The notes under the pieces are model-generated. The model was given only the letters and a program-made list of their open reading frames with translations. It made no database searches and was not told the DNA's origin. From assembly GCA_049976505.1 (NCBI GenBank), contig JBMFIC010000004.1, positions 38,984 through 102,983 on the forward strand: 64,000 nt of DNA, in the 5' to 3' direction. This DNA comes from CAYFFZ01 sp049976505. GTDB taxonomy: Archaea > Thermoproteota > Nitrososphaeria > Conexivisphaerales > UBA164. Within the stretch, counting starts at the first letter, position 1; the number at the start of each line of letters is the position of its first letter. Both the position numbers and the translations under genes were made by a program. Positions 9,014 to 16,857 of the stretch are shown in pieces.

Positions 9014-10021
9014 ATGGAAGGTAAGGTTAGGATCGGCCTTATTGGGCTTGGCGAAATTTCTCTGATCCACGAAGCTGGGTATCAAGAGAGCGGGGCAGCC
9101 CAGTTGGTCGCCTTCTGCGACGTTGACGTAGAGAGGGCCAGAGAGAGGGCTGAGCCCTATGGGGCCAAGTACTATGATGACTATGAAAAGCTGCTCAAGG
9201 ATGAGGAGGTTGAGACCGTTGATATAATGCTGCCCCACTATCTGCACCATAAGGTTGCAAAGGAGGCGCTTCTGGCTGGAAAGCACGTAATCGTAGAAAA
9301 GCCTGTTGCTATGAAGTACGAGGAGGCGATGGACCTTATCAGGACAGCCAAGTCCATGGGGCTTAGGTTCTTCGTTGCTGAGAACACGAGGTACGTTAAG
9401 GCCTACCAAGAGAGCCTGCGGGTCCTTCAGAGCGGGGAGCTCGGTAACGTGTACTACGTGAGGACGCTAATAGCAGGCAGCGAGGTTGCTAGATATTCCG
9501 ATACAGGCAGCTGGATAAGGCAGAAGTCAAAGTCCGGAGGCGTAGTCCTAGACGCCGGGGTTCACACGTTTTACTTATTCAGGTGGTTCTTCGGCGGCAT
9601 TAAGGAGATAAAGGATGCGTTCTCATGGCACCTCTTAGGGGCGGATGCCGAGGATAACGCGTTGATTATAGGGGAGCTGAGCAATGGGGCCTTCTTCGTC
9701 TCTCAGTTCTCCGACACCTCTGAGCTTCCATGGACAGAGAGACTTGAGGTTTACGGTAGAAACGGGGTCCTGCTTGTGGATCAGCTGGTCAACCCGCCTG
9801 CGAAGGTCTATCATGGCACTATGGACGAGGAGGGAAGGACCCTTGAGGTTGAATATGACCCTGTTGGGTGGAAAGCAAGGTCTATCATTGAAGAGATAAA
9901 GGACTTTGTGGAGGCTATAGTTGAGAAAAGAGACTCGCTTGCCGATCCCGAGGACGCCGCGTATGCTGTTAAGGAAGTAGAGGAAGTGCAGTCTAAGCTG
10001 AGCGCCCGTGAACACATTTGA
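9014..10021 (+). CDS. Gfo/Idh/MocA family oxidoreductase
   Basis: A 335-residue two-domain NAD(P)-dependent oxidoreductase. The Rossmann domain starts IGLIGLGEISLIHEAGYQES; HVIVEKPVAMKYEEAMDLIR carries the family EKP motif with the catalytic lysine. GGVVLDAGVHTFYLFRWFFG (GG.L.D.G.H..D) provides the second conserved patch with the active-site His and Asp. Members oxidise or reduce sugars, inositols and related polyols. It follows the SDR by about 60 bp and overlaps the MFS gene. A conserved D in the usual H..D pair reads as H-T-F-Y here, so the exact catalytic set is uncertain. Confidence 0.82.
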   Translation: MEGKVRIGLIGLGEISLIHEAGYQESGAAQLVAFCDVDVERARERAEPYGAKYYDDYEKLLKDEEVETVDIMLPHYLHHKVAKEALLAGKHVIVEKPVAMKYEEAMDLIRTAKSMGLRFFVAENTRYVKAYQESLRVLQSGELGNVYYVRTLIAGSEVARYSDTGSWIRQKSKSGGVVLDAGVHTFYLFRWFFGGIKEIKDAFSWHLLGADAEDNALIIGELSNGAFFVSQFSDTSELPWTERLEVYGRNGVLLVDQLVNPPAKVYHGTMDEEGRTLEVEYDPVGWKARSIIEEIKDFVEAIVEKRDSLADPEDAAYAVKEVEEVQSKLSAREHI

Positions 10022-11247
10022 TGATACAAACTAAAAGATCCATAAGGTTCATTCTCGGCTTTTCTGTTTTCTACTTGGGGCTTAACTATCTCTGGATATC
10101 CTACAACTCTCTGATACTACCCACCCAAGTTCTCTACGCCTTCAGCGCTGAGCTGAGGGGCATTGCCCTAGGCGCCATAGCATCAGGGGGAGTTCTGATC
10201 GGAGTTTTAATGAACCTAATATCGGGAATAATCAGCGATGGCATGATAACGAGGATAGGAAGAAGGAGGCCCCTGATAATGGCCGGGATTGCAGGGCTGA
10301 TCCCCGTCATGATTATGGCTGCCCTATTCCCGCCGTTCGGACCTCTTGTTGCATTAGAGTACCTGCTAATGCAGATATTCTCAAACATGGCCCAAGGGTC
10401 CTTTCAGCCCCTCCTTCCTGACCTCTTTCCTAGGACTCAGAGAGGGGAGGCAGGAGGCTTTCTGGGACTGTTCACGCTCATCGGCAATGCCCTTGGATAT
10501 GGTATAACTGGCCTTCTTATAGGGCTCGGAAGGCTCAGCGCATCCTGCTTGGTCGTTCTGCCGTTTATTCTTGTTCCATCGGCCATTTCCCTGTACACGA
10601 TATGGATGCACGACATACCTTCAGGCGCTAAAAGAAAGGGACTAATGAAGACGCTGAAGGAGCTCTTCAGGCCACGGGAGAGGTCACCGGGGTTCTTCTG
10701 GCTCGTCATGGGATCCTTCTTCGTTCTCCTCGGGCCATCAGGGCTCATGTACTTCGAGCTTTATTACTTTAAGTATGTCCTTGTGCTTAAAAACCCGGCC
10801 TTTGGGGTTGCGACAACAGGGCTCGTCGTTCTTCTGGTGGCGATGACAGCGGCAGTGGGCCTTGGAAAGCTCTCCGACAGGGTTGGAAGAAAGATGCTCC
10901 TTATATACACAGGGATTGCGGGAGGCTTTTTCATGTCTCTGATACCTTTTCTCAGGTCCTTCTACCTTTTCCTTCTCGGGGCAGCTGCTGTTGGCGCCAC
11001 AACGGGAATATTTTCGAGTATAATGCCCGCGTTCGCTGGCGACCTCTCTCCACCCAAAGCAACGGGCCAATACATGGCCTACTCGAACCTAGCAATAGGC
11101 GGATCATCAGCAGTGGCCCCAATGGTAGATGGAGCTGTTATATATCTGCTGGGCTCGGGCTTTACGGGTTTCATGACAATGTTTCTTCTGTCGGGACTTT
11201 TCTACTTTATTGGATCTGCCTTCCTCCTTAGAACTCCCCGCGGATAA
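10021..11247 (+). CDS. MFS transporter (sugar/polyol type)
   Basis: A 408-residue permease with about twelve hydrophobic helices. The loop 2-3 motif reads ISDGMITRIGRRRPLIMAG and its repeat in the second half reads LGKLSDRVGRKMLLIYTG, the classic D-R-x-G-R-(R/K) signature of the major facilitator superfamily. The architecture resembles GPH-type sugar carriers. It probably imports the substrate degraded by the three enzymes encoded upstream. The ATG at 10021 overlaps the TGA of the previous gene (TGATG), and a TTG three bases earlier is also in frame. It is the last gene of the operon. Confidence 0.82.
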   Translation: MIQTKRSIRFILGFSVFYLGLNYLWISYNSLILPTQVLYAFSAELRGIALGAIASGGVLIGVLMNLISGIISDGMITRIGRRRPLIMAGIAGLIPVMIMAALFPPFGPLVALEYLLMQIFSNMAQGSFQPLLPDLFPRTQRGEAGGFLGLFTLIGNALGYGITGLLIGLGRLSASCLVVLPFILVPSAISLYTIWMHDIPSGAKRKGLMKTLKELFRPRERSPGFFWLVMGSFFVLLGPSGLMYFELYYFKYVLVLKNPAFGVATTGLVVLLVAMTAAVGLGKLSDRVGRKMLLIYTGIAGGFFMSLIPFLRSFYLFLLGAAAVGATTGIFSSIMPAFAGDLSPPKATGQYMAYSNLAIGGSSAVAPMVDGAVIYLLGSGFTGFMTMFLLSGLFYFIGSAFLLRTPRG

Positions 11248-11835
11248 TGTTAGACATCCACCGGATCCCCTTCCTCAGCCTGTATGTCTCCCTTTCATTT
11301 TAAATTACATCTGTGGAACTGTGCTATATAAGCCGAGAGTCTTGGATAGGTATATTATCTGGGCAACCTTTAACACGCAGATCACTGTATCTAGGGTATC
11401 GTCGAGGTTCGTAGCACATACAACAATCTCATGTTTCTTAGGAACACCACAACCCTGTCCCGAGCTGCATGTAAAAGCGCTTTAAAAACACCTTTCTGGT
11501 GTACTCTGTTCATGATTGGAAACCAGAATCGTTTATCCACCTTACAATGTTTTTACAATGTCTTCCGTTTTTGCTCCTTTAAAGTTCACGCCCATATACA
11601 GTCTGACGCTGAAAAGCGTTGTAGCGTACTTCGCGATACAGCCGGTGTTCAGATCTCTGCTCTCCAGATTGCCCAAGTATTTGAGCAGTAGAGCTCTGTC
11701 TTCTTTGGAATCCTCTCGTAGCTCTTGATTTTTCGAATGCCCACACAAGTTTCTTTCTGCGGTGTGTACATCTTCCCGTCCTTCATGTTATATTATAAAC
11801 TGGAGTTTTCTCCAAACACAGAACCGTAGATGAGG
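11248..11835. other. Intergenic, no supported gene
   Basis: Short open frames of 70-90 codons here overlap one another and have no motif or codon pattern to support them. A TATA-like TGCTATATAAG occurs at about 11321-11331 with no credible gene after it. The stretch lies between the MFS operon and the left boundary of the AT-rich island. Confidence 0.45.
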
Positions 11836-11854
11836 ACGCCCTAGCCGGGTTGAA
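11836..11854 (-). repeat. Degenerate copy of the tRNA-Asp 3' end (candidate att site)
   Basis: The plus strand reads ACGCCCTAGCCGGGTTGAA. The end of the tRNA-Asp gene at 16758-16778 reads ACGCCCTGGCCGGGATTTGAA. The two match apart from one substitution and a 2-base gap. The copies have the same orientation and lie 4.9 kb apart, on either side of an AT-rich block that ends with an integrase gene. This fits an old attachment-site duplicate left by integration into tRNA-Asp. The match is short and imperfect, so chance is not excluded. Confidence 0.45.
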
Positions 11855-12101
11855 AGCTTTACGGGTTCTAATCTCTTCTAAGACTAATTAAAAATTTAAA
11901 GCATCAAACCGTGCATGATTAACCAGATCTATTCAAAGCCTTTTAGCTCAGCCAGAAAAGCATATGATAATTCTTCCCTTAAATCATACCTATCTGACAA
12001 AAATAGTGCTAACCTTTAGGACAAACCAACTTATTCATTATAATATAACATTTATTCTGCAAAAATATATTTTTAATTTAACAAACTTTACTTTCATTTG
12101 C

Positions 12102-13802
12102 TTACTCTAAAAAGTCATTTATGTTTATATACAATCCAAATTTTGTTAATCTTTGTCCTATTATAGCCGTGTCATTTGGTTTGATCTTAGCTATTTCAAG
12201 TTTTTCATTTTGATTAAACACGTACTCAATTGGGCCATCAAGTAAGATCTCTCCGTTATTTAACACTACTGCTCTGTTACAATATTTTGCAACGAATGTC
12301 ATATCATGAGTTATTATTATTATTGTTTTCCCCGCTTTATTGAGAGAACTCAAAAATTTTAAGATCTTGTCAGCTTGTGGAAAATCTTGACCAGTAGTCG
12401 GCTCATCGACAATTATAACTTCTGGTTCCATAGCTAATATTGAGGCTATTGCAACTTTTTGTCTCCACCCTTTGCTTAGAGTAAATGGGTTTTCATTGGC
12501 ATAACTTTCAGGCAATCCAACTATTTCCATTGCCTTGGTTACTCTTCGAACGAGTTCATCTCCCTTAATTCCTAAATTTTTAGGGCCGTAAGCTATTTCA
12601 TCGAAAACGGTTTGTTCAAAGAGTTGATGATCAGGATTTTGAAATATGTATCCTACTTTTGAAGCGACATCTTTTATTTTTGCTCGTGTAACATCCTTTC
12701 CATCTATAATTAATTGGCCTTCTGTTGGTTTTAGAATTCCAGCCATTATTTTAGCCAAGGTCGTTTTTCCTGAGCCATTTTGTCCTATAATAGCTACAAA
12801 TTCCCCCTTATATATATCTAAATTTATTCCCTTTAAAGCCAGTGTGCCATCAGGATAGGTATATCTAATTTCTTTCATTTGAATCATTTTTTTTGACGGA
12901 TCTTTATATGAGGGTTTTTCTTTAATTTGTGGAAGATCGTCCTTTTTTATTTTACTTAATATGTTATTAAATTTTCCAAGAAACTCCTCCAATGACAGAG
13001 ATATAGGTCTGTTGAGTAGGTTTCTATGTATAAAATAATTTTCAATTATATTAAATTCTGGCGGATAAATTCCATGATTAATTAGTTCTTTTGGATCGCT
13101 AAAAAATTCTTCAGGCGGCATTGCTTTTATTATTTCTCCTTTTTCAAGTAGCACTATCCTGTCAGCCAACTTCATTAATCTGTCAAATCTGTGTTCGGCG
13201 ATTATAACTGTCATGTTATAATTATCGTGAATATTTTTTATAACATCAAGTATTTCCGTTTTCCCTAAAGGATCAAGTTGGCTTGTAGGTTCATCAAGAA
13301 CCAATATAGGCGGTCTCCTTGCTATGACAGACGCTATAGCAACTCTTTGTTTTTGACCTCCGCTTAATTCATAAGGCGCTTTGTTCAGATATTCATATGG
13401 CAGATTTACTACATCCATCGCCCATTTTATCCTATCACGTATTTCATCTATAGGGAGTCCTGCGTTTTCTAATGAAAATGCTATTTCTTCTTCAACGGTC
13501 ATTGTTAAGAATTGGCTTTCGGGGTCTGAAAAAACATAACCAACCTTCTCAGATAGAACCTGTGTACTTGATTTCTGCGTATCAATGCCATCTACAATTA
13601 CTTTGCCTTCCATGATTCCTCGTAAGGTATGAGGAATCAAACCGTTTATACACATCAACAAAGAGGTTTTGCCGGAATCATTAGCACCTGCAATTACTAC
13701 GAATTCGCCTTTGTTTATTGTAAGATTTATATTATTTAACGCCTTTTCTTTTGTGCCTAAATATCTCCAGCTTAAATTTTCAAATTTAATTATTTCACTC
13801 AT
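12102..13802 (-). CDS. ecfA: ECF transporter ATPase, fused A1-A2
   Basis: A 566-residue protein with two complete ABC ATPase domains. Domain 1 has GANDSGKTSLL (Walker A), ELSGGQKQRVAIAS (signature) and ILVLDEPTSQLDP (Walker B). Domain 2 has GQNGSGKTTLAKI, TLSKGWRQKVAIAS and VIIVDEPTTGQD. It powers uptake through the EcfT/S-component complex encoded upstream. The second signature is LSKGW instead of LSGGQ, a departure that can occur in one half of asymmetric pairs. ATG 13802 is preferred: GTGAT four bases before it is a good Shine-Dalgarno match, while the in-frame GTG at 13811 would consume it. The gene follows ecfT directly; codon use is AT-rich. Confidence 0.9.
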   Translation of the reverse strand: MSEIIKFENLSWRYLGTKEKALNNINLTINKGEFVVIAGANDSGKTSLLMCINGLIPHTLRGIMEGKVIVDGIDTQKSSTQVLSEKVGYVFSDPESQFLTMTVEEEIAFSLENAGLPIDEIRDRIKWAMDVVNLPYEYLNKAPYELSGGQKQRVAIASVIARRPPILVLDEPTSQLDPLGKTEILDVIKNIHDNYNMTVIIAEHRFDRLMKLADRIVLLEKGEIIKAMPPEEFFSDPKELINHGIYPPEFNIIENYFIHRNLLNRPISLSLEEFLGKFNNILSKIKKDDLPQIKEKPSYKDPSKKMIQMKEIRYTYPDGTLALKGINLDIYKGEFVAIIGQNGSGKTTLAKIMAGILKPTEGQLIIDGKDVTRAKIKDVASKVGYIFQNPDHQLFEQTVFDEIAYGPKNLGIKGDELVRRVTKAMEIVGLPESYANENPFTLSKGWRQKVAIASILAMEPEVIIVDEPTTGQDFPQADKILKFLSSLNKAGKTIIIITHDMTFVAKYCNRAVVLNNGEILLDGPIEYVFNQNEKLEIAKIKPNDTAIIGQRLTKFGLYININDFLE

Positions 13803-13810
13803 CTTTATCA

Positions 13811-14668
13811 CTATATTAGTAAACTAGTTATGGATTTAGTAATTGTAAACCATCCCAAATAGTCGCCCAACAATATTATACTTAACAATGCAAATAATAT
13901 TAATAGTACTAAAATGTCTAATGGCCCTACATGATATTGACTTAAAATATAATCGGTTCTTTTAATTTTTTGTTTACTAAACAACATAAAACCTCTTGCA
14001 TCCAGAGCCAAAGATACATCTTCTGCTCTTCTTAATAGGACGGCTAAAAGTGGAATCACATATAAACCGTACTGCTTTATCTTTTCCATAATGGGCAATG
14101 ATGAAAGATCAAAAGCCCTAGCCTTCTGTGCTTCTTGTATAGTGAAAAAATCTATTAGTGAAAGACTTATAGCTCTTAATGCCAATCCTGCAACTAGGCT
14201 TATAGTGTATGGTATCTTTAAAAAACGTAGCCCTTGCACAACTTCTCTTTCTCTGGTCGTTGAAAGAAAAAATATAACCACAAACACAGCAAAAATCAAT
14301 TTCATAGCAGTGACTAGAGCAAATACTTCATTTTCATAGCTAATTATTATTGGACCTATGCGATATAAAATTGTATAAGTTGGAGCATAACCGCCTGCGA
14401 AAGTATAAACAACCACTACAATAGCAATTAAACTAACAATAATGTATTTGTAGTTTTTAAGTATTGAGAGTTCTACTTTAGAAATTTTCAATAAAATAAT
14501 CATGGTTATTAACCCTAAAGCATTAATTCCAGGCGTATTAATTAAAAGGGGATACGCGCTAACGATAAGTAAAAATGCTATTTTTGTTATTGGGTGTAAT
14601 TTATAGATAGGAGAATTTACTGGCATATACCCAAATAATGTTTTAATCATTTTTTTCTCCAATTTCAA
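13811..14668 (-). CDS. ecfT: ECF transporter transmembrane component EcfT
   Basis: A 285-residue integral membrane protein with several hydrophobic helices. The hallmark coupling motif is present as LALDARGFML near residue 225 (the Ala-Arg-Gly motif of EcfT), and a second charged coupling region reads IQEAQKARAFDLSSL near residue 180. It connects the ATPase to the substrate-binding S component. It lies between the S gene, 20 bp upstream, and the ATPase gene. It ends with TAG, showing that amber is a real stop here. Confidence 0.88.
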   Translation of the reverse strand: MKLEKKMIKTLFGYMPVNSPIYKLHPITKIAFLLIVSAYPLLINTPGINALGLITMIILLKISKVELSILKNYKYIIVSLIAIVVVVYTFAGGYAPTYTILYRIGPIIISYENEVFALVTAMKLIFAVFVVIFFLSTTREREVVQGLRFLKIPYTISLVAGLALRAISLSLIDFFTIQEAQKARAFDLSSLPIMEKIKQYGLYVIPLLAVLLRRAEDVSLALDARGFMLFSKQKIKRTDYILSQYHVGPLDILVLLILFALLSIILLGDYLGWFTITKSITSLLI

Positions 14669-14688
14669 TCACTAAAAAAATAACGTAT

Positions 14689-15324
14689 TCATGCAAGCCA
14701 TCCCTTGCAGAATGCGCGTGATTTAATAACCATGTTAGAGAGCGCTTTTAGCACAATTATGCCAAATATCAAACTTGGAACACCATTCCCTATTACCCAA
14801 CCGCTAAAAAACAAGGGAGCTGAGGTAACTGTAATCAAGTGCAACGCATTTAGTGCTGTTACTGCCCATGTAGCTCCTAAAATGTTATTTATAATTACTG
14901 CAGATAAAATATATGCAACATACCCTTTCCAACTGTTTAACCTTGGATCTATTTTCAAGTATTTAAAAGTCAAAAAAGGAATGAGTCCCTGAACAAAATT
15001 TGAAGGAAAATACGCTAAACTAACATATAGCGGTGCTCCGGCTAGAGCGTTACTTATAAAAGGAAATATTGCGCCAGCCAATATACCCCATAAACCAAAC
15101 CATATTGAACCAACAGCTTGAACTGCGACCCCCGGCCAGAATCCTGAGACACCATATCCTAACGGCACTGCAATGCTTCCGAACGCTCCTGTAACTGCAC
15201 CTATTCCTATTAATAAAGCGAAAACAGCTACATGTATAGAACCTGGTTTCCTCTTTTCTCCTTCTTCATATACCCATGGATTTTGTTCTTTTTTTAAATT
15301 TGTAGATTGTATTATTTTTACCAT
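14689..15324 (-). CDS. ECF transporter S component
   Basis: A 211-residue membrane protein with a soluble N-terminal stretch of about 28 residues and five to six hydrophobic helices, first in the AT-rich ECF operon. SIHVAVFALLIGIGAVTGAF and SIWFGLWGILAGAIFPFISN resemble S components, which capture a vitamin or metal and dock onto EcfT. The ligand is not clear from sequence. Because it is dedicated to the adjacent ecfT and ecfA1A2, the module looks like a group I ECF system. Confidence 0.7.
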   Translation of the reverse strand: MVKIIQSTNLKKEQNPWVYEEGEKRKPGSIHVAVFALLIGIGAVTGAFGSIAVPLGYGVSGFWPGVAVQAVGSIWFGLWGILAGAIFPFISNALAGAPLYVSLAYFPSNFVQGLIPFLTFKYLKIDPRLNSWKGYVAYILSAVIINNILGATWAVTALNALHLITVTSAPLFFSGWVIGNGVPSLIFGIIVLKALSNMVIKSRAFCKGWLA

Positions 15325-15345
15325 CGCTTTTATTTAAGATGAACC

Positions 15346-15360
15346 GTTTTATATACTTTT
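15346..15360 (-). promoter_or_regulatory. TATA box of the island ECF operon
   Basis: On the minus strand AAAAGTATATAAAAC is a near-ideal archaeal TATA box with a purine-rich BRE before it. Its centre is 28 nt upstream of ATG 15324, predicting a leaderless transcript. The rest of the gap to 15675 has no gene I can support. Confidence 0.6.
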
Positions 15361-15675
15361 CGCTCCCATTAAAACTATCCAATAATTAGTTAAACATAGC
15401 AAAACTTAACTGATTATTGGCGCAGGAAAATGGGTTCGTTTGCTTATATTGCCGGTAAGCAGTCATTATATTAGCAATTTTCTGAAAAATGGGCATAGTT
15501 TAAGCTAGGTATCTCCTCAGCGTGTAAGCGTTAAAGGAACAGGCTGGTCCACCTTTGGGATCTGTAGCATGCTATTATGTCATGCAGTATTGCTACGAGC
15601 GTTGTTCCCTTGATCTTGCTCTCGCTAGACCTGTAATATAACCTTATACATTTTTTGTTATGTTGCTAAAGACCC

Positions 15676-16743
15676 TCAGCAAGCTTTCTCCTGCCCGCAC
15701 TTCGGGCATATTATCGGCGCGAACTTCGGCCTGATCGTTTCAACGGGCCTGCCCGCGTAGATGGCCAGGAGCTTGTCGTCCAGGTCCGCCCCTGAAAGGT
15801 GTGCATATGTTCCGGGCATGCTTGAGTCTCCAGCCCAGCCATACTTCAGGATCAGCTCCCTGTCGCTCAGGTACCTTGAGTCCCTCGTGGCAGCGGTGTG
15901 CCTGAAGAGATGCGGGTATATCCGCTTCTGAACCCCGGCCTTCCTGGCGATCTCCTTGAGGATCCTGGCGGCTTTCTGGTAGCTCAGCGGCCTGTCGACG
16001 TGCTTCCTGTTTGGGCTCAGGCTTGGCCATAGGAACGCATCAGGATCCCTGGATCTTGGATGCTCCTCGATCCATTTCGCCAGCGCTGCGGCTGAGGTGA
16101 TCAGCCTTACAATCCTCGGCCCTGTCTTTCCTGTGACAACAATCCTTGCCCCCCTTTCATCGAACGTTACGTCCTTTATGCGAGCTGGCAGTATTTCGCC
16201 TATTCTGAACCCCCCTTCCGCAAGCACCGCGATCAGGGCCCTGTCCCTTGCGTTGCCTGCCGCTTTTATCATCGACTCGATCTCGTCATCTGTCAGAACC
16301 TCTATCTTCTTCCTTTCGTTGGGCTTGACCTCGACCTGAATCCACGAAACCTCAGGAGGAAAGGGAACTGATTTGTCCAGGGAACCCGTCTTTAGCCACT
16401 TTATAAACCGCTTTAGAATCTTCTTAAAGTCGCTTTTGGTGTGCGGACTGTAATGAGAGCCGTTAAGCCATAGCATTAACTCCTCCACGTCCTTCTTAGT
16501 GAGATCCCTGAAAGGCTTATTTATCCTCCTTGCCAGTATGGCTAAGCTGTAGATGTATTTGGCAACCCTGCCTTTGTTAAGGCCCATCGAGGCGAGCAAT
16601 TCGGCAAACTCCTTTATTGCGAGCTTGTTCTCTTCCAGAATGTCAGCTTTTTCCAGGTTCTTGTAGGTGTTCGCAAGCCTGGCTTCATAGTTATGTATGT
16701 CCAACTTTTTCTCCCTATTATTAAATGCAAAATTGGGATCCAT
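15676..16743 (-). CDS. Tyrosine recombinase/integrase next to tRNA-Asp
   Basis: A 355-residue site-specific recombinase. A SAM-like N-terminal domain (to about residue 135) precedes the catalytic domain, with Arg in EGGFRIGEI, Lys in VTGKTGPRI, the HLFRHTAATR box (His-x-x-Arg) and the nucleophile Tyr in MPGTYAHLSG. It ends CPKCGQEKAC, a possible half zinc-binding site. ATG 16743 is chosen; an upstream GTG would start inside the tRNA gene. The start lies 15 bp from the tRNA 3' end, as is usual for elements that integrate into tRNA genes. An archaeal Xer-like housekeeping role is the alternative. Confidence 0.85.
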   Translation of the reverse strand: MDPNFAFNNREKKLDIHNYEARLANTYKNLEKADILEENKLAIKEFAELLASMGLNKGRVAKYIYSLAILARRINKPFRDLTKKDVEELMLWLNGSHYSPHTKSDFKKILKRFIKWLKTGSLDKSVPFPPEVSWIQVEVKPNERKKIEVLTDDEIESMIKAAGNARDRALIAVLAEGGFRIGEILPARIKDVTFDERGARIVVTGKTGPRIVRLITSAAALAKWIEEHPRSRDPDAFLWPSLSPNRKHVDRPLSYQKAARILKEIARKAGVQKRIYPHLFRHTAATRDSRYLSDRELILKYGWAGDSSMPGTYAHLSGADLDDKLLAIYAGRPVETIRPKFAPIICPKCGQEKAC

Positions 16744-16758
16744 ACCCAACAGAAGATA

Positions 16759-16831
16759 CGCCCTGGCCGGGATTTGAACCCGGGTCACGGCGGTGACAGC
16801 GCCGCATACTAGGCCGCTATACTACCAGGGC
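16759..16831 (-). tRNA. tRNA-Asp (GTC)
   Basis: A 73-nt cloverleaf on the minus strand. The acceptor stem GCCCTGG pairs with CCAGGGC. The anticodon loop CTGTCAC is closed by a GC-rich stem and gives anticodon GUC. The T arm is CCCGGGTTCAAATCCCGG, and the discriminator base is G. CCA is not encoded and I see no intron. It is the likely integration target of the adjacent recombinase. Confidence 0.95.
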
Positions 16832-16857
16832 TCATAATAGAGTTGAAGGCAAGAGCT

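Larger units (their letters stand above)
11836..16778. mobile_element. Probable integrated island at tRNA-Asp carrying an ECF transporter
   Basis: The block is bounded by the tRNA-Asp gene with an adjacent tyrosine recombinase on the right and by a degenerate copy of the tRNA 3' end on the left. From about 11880 to 15660 the sequence is visibly AT-rich, with A/T-ending codons, unlike the AGG/CTC-rich genes on both sides. It carries a complete three-gene ECF transporter. The recombinase itself has host-like composition, so the island may have arisen in steps, or the AT-rich cargo may have a different donor. Confidence 0.55.

Noticed and set aside
11248..11748. Overlapping 70-90-codon frames after the MFS gene
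   Set aside because: They lie on both strands over the same bases and have no family similarity or plausible start context.
16744..16788. Upstream GTG start for the integrase at 16788
   Set aside because: It lies inside the tRNA-Asp gene and adds tRNA-derived residues; ATG 16743 is the sensible start.
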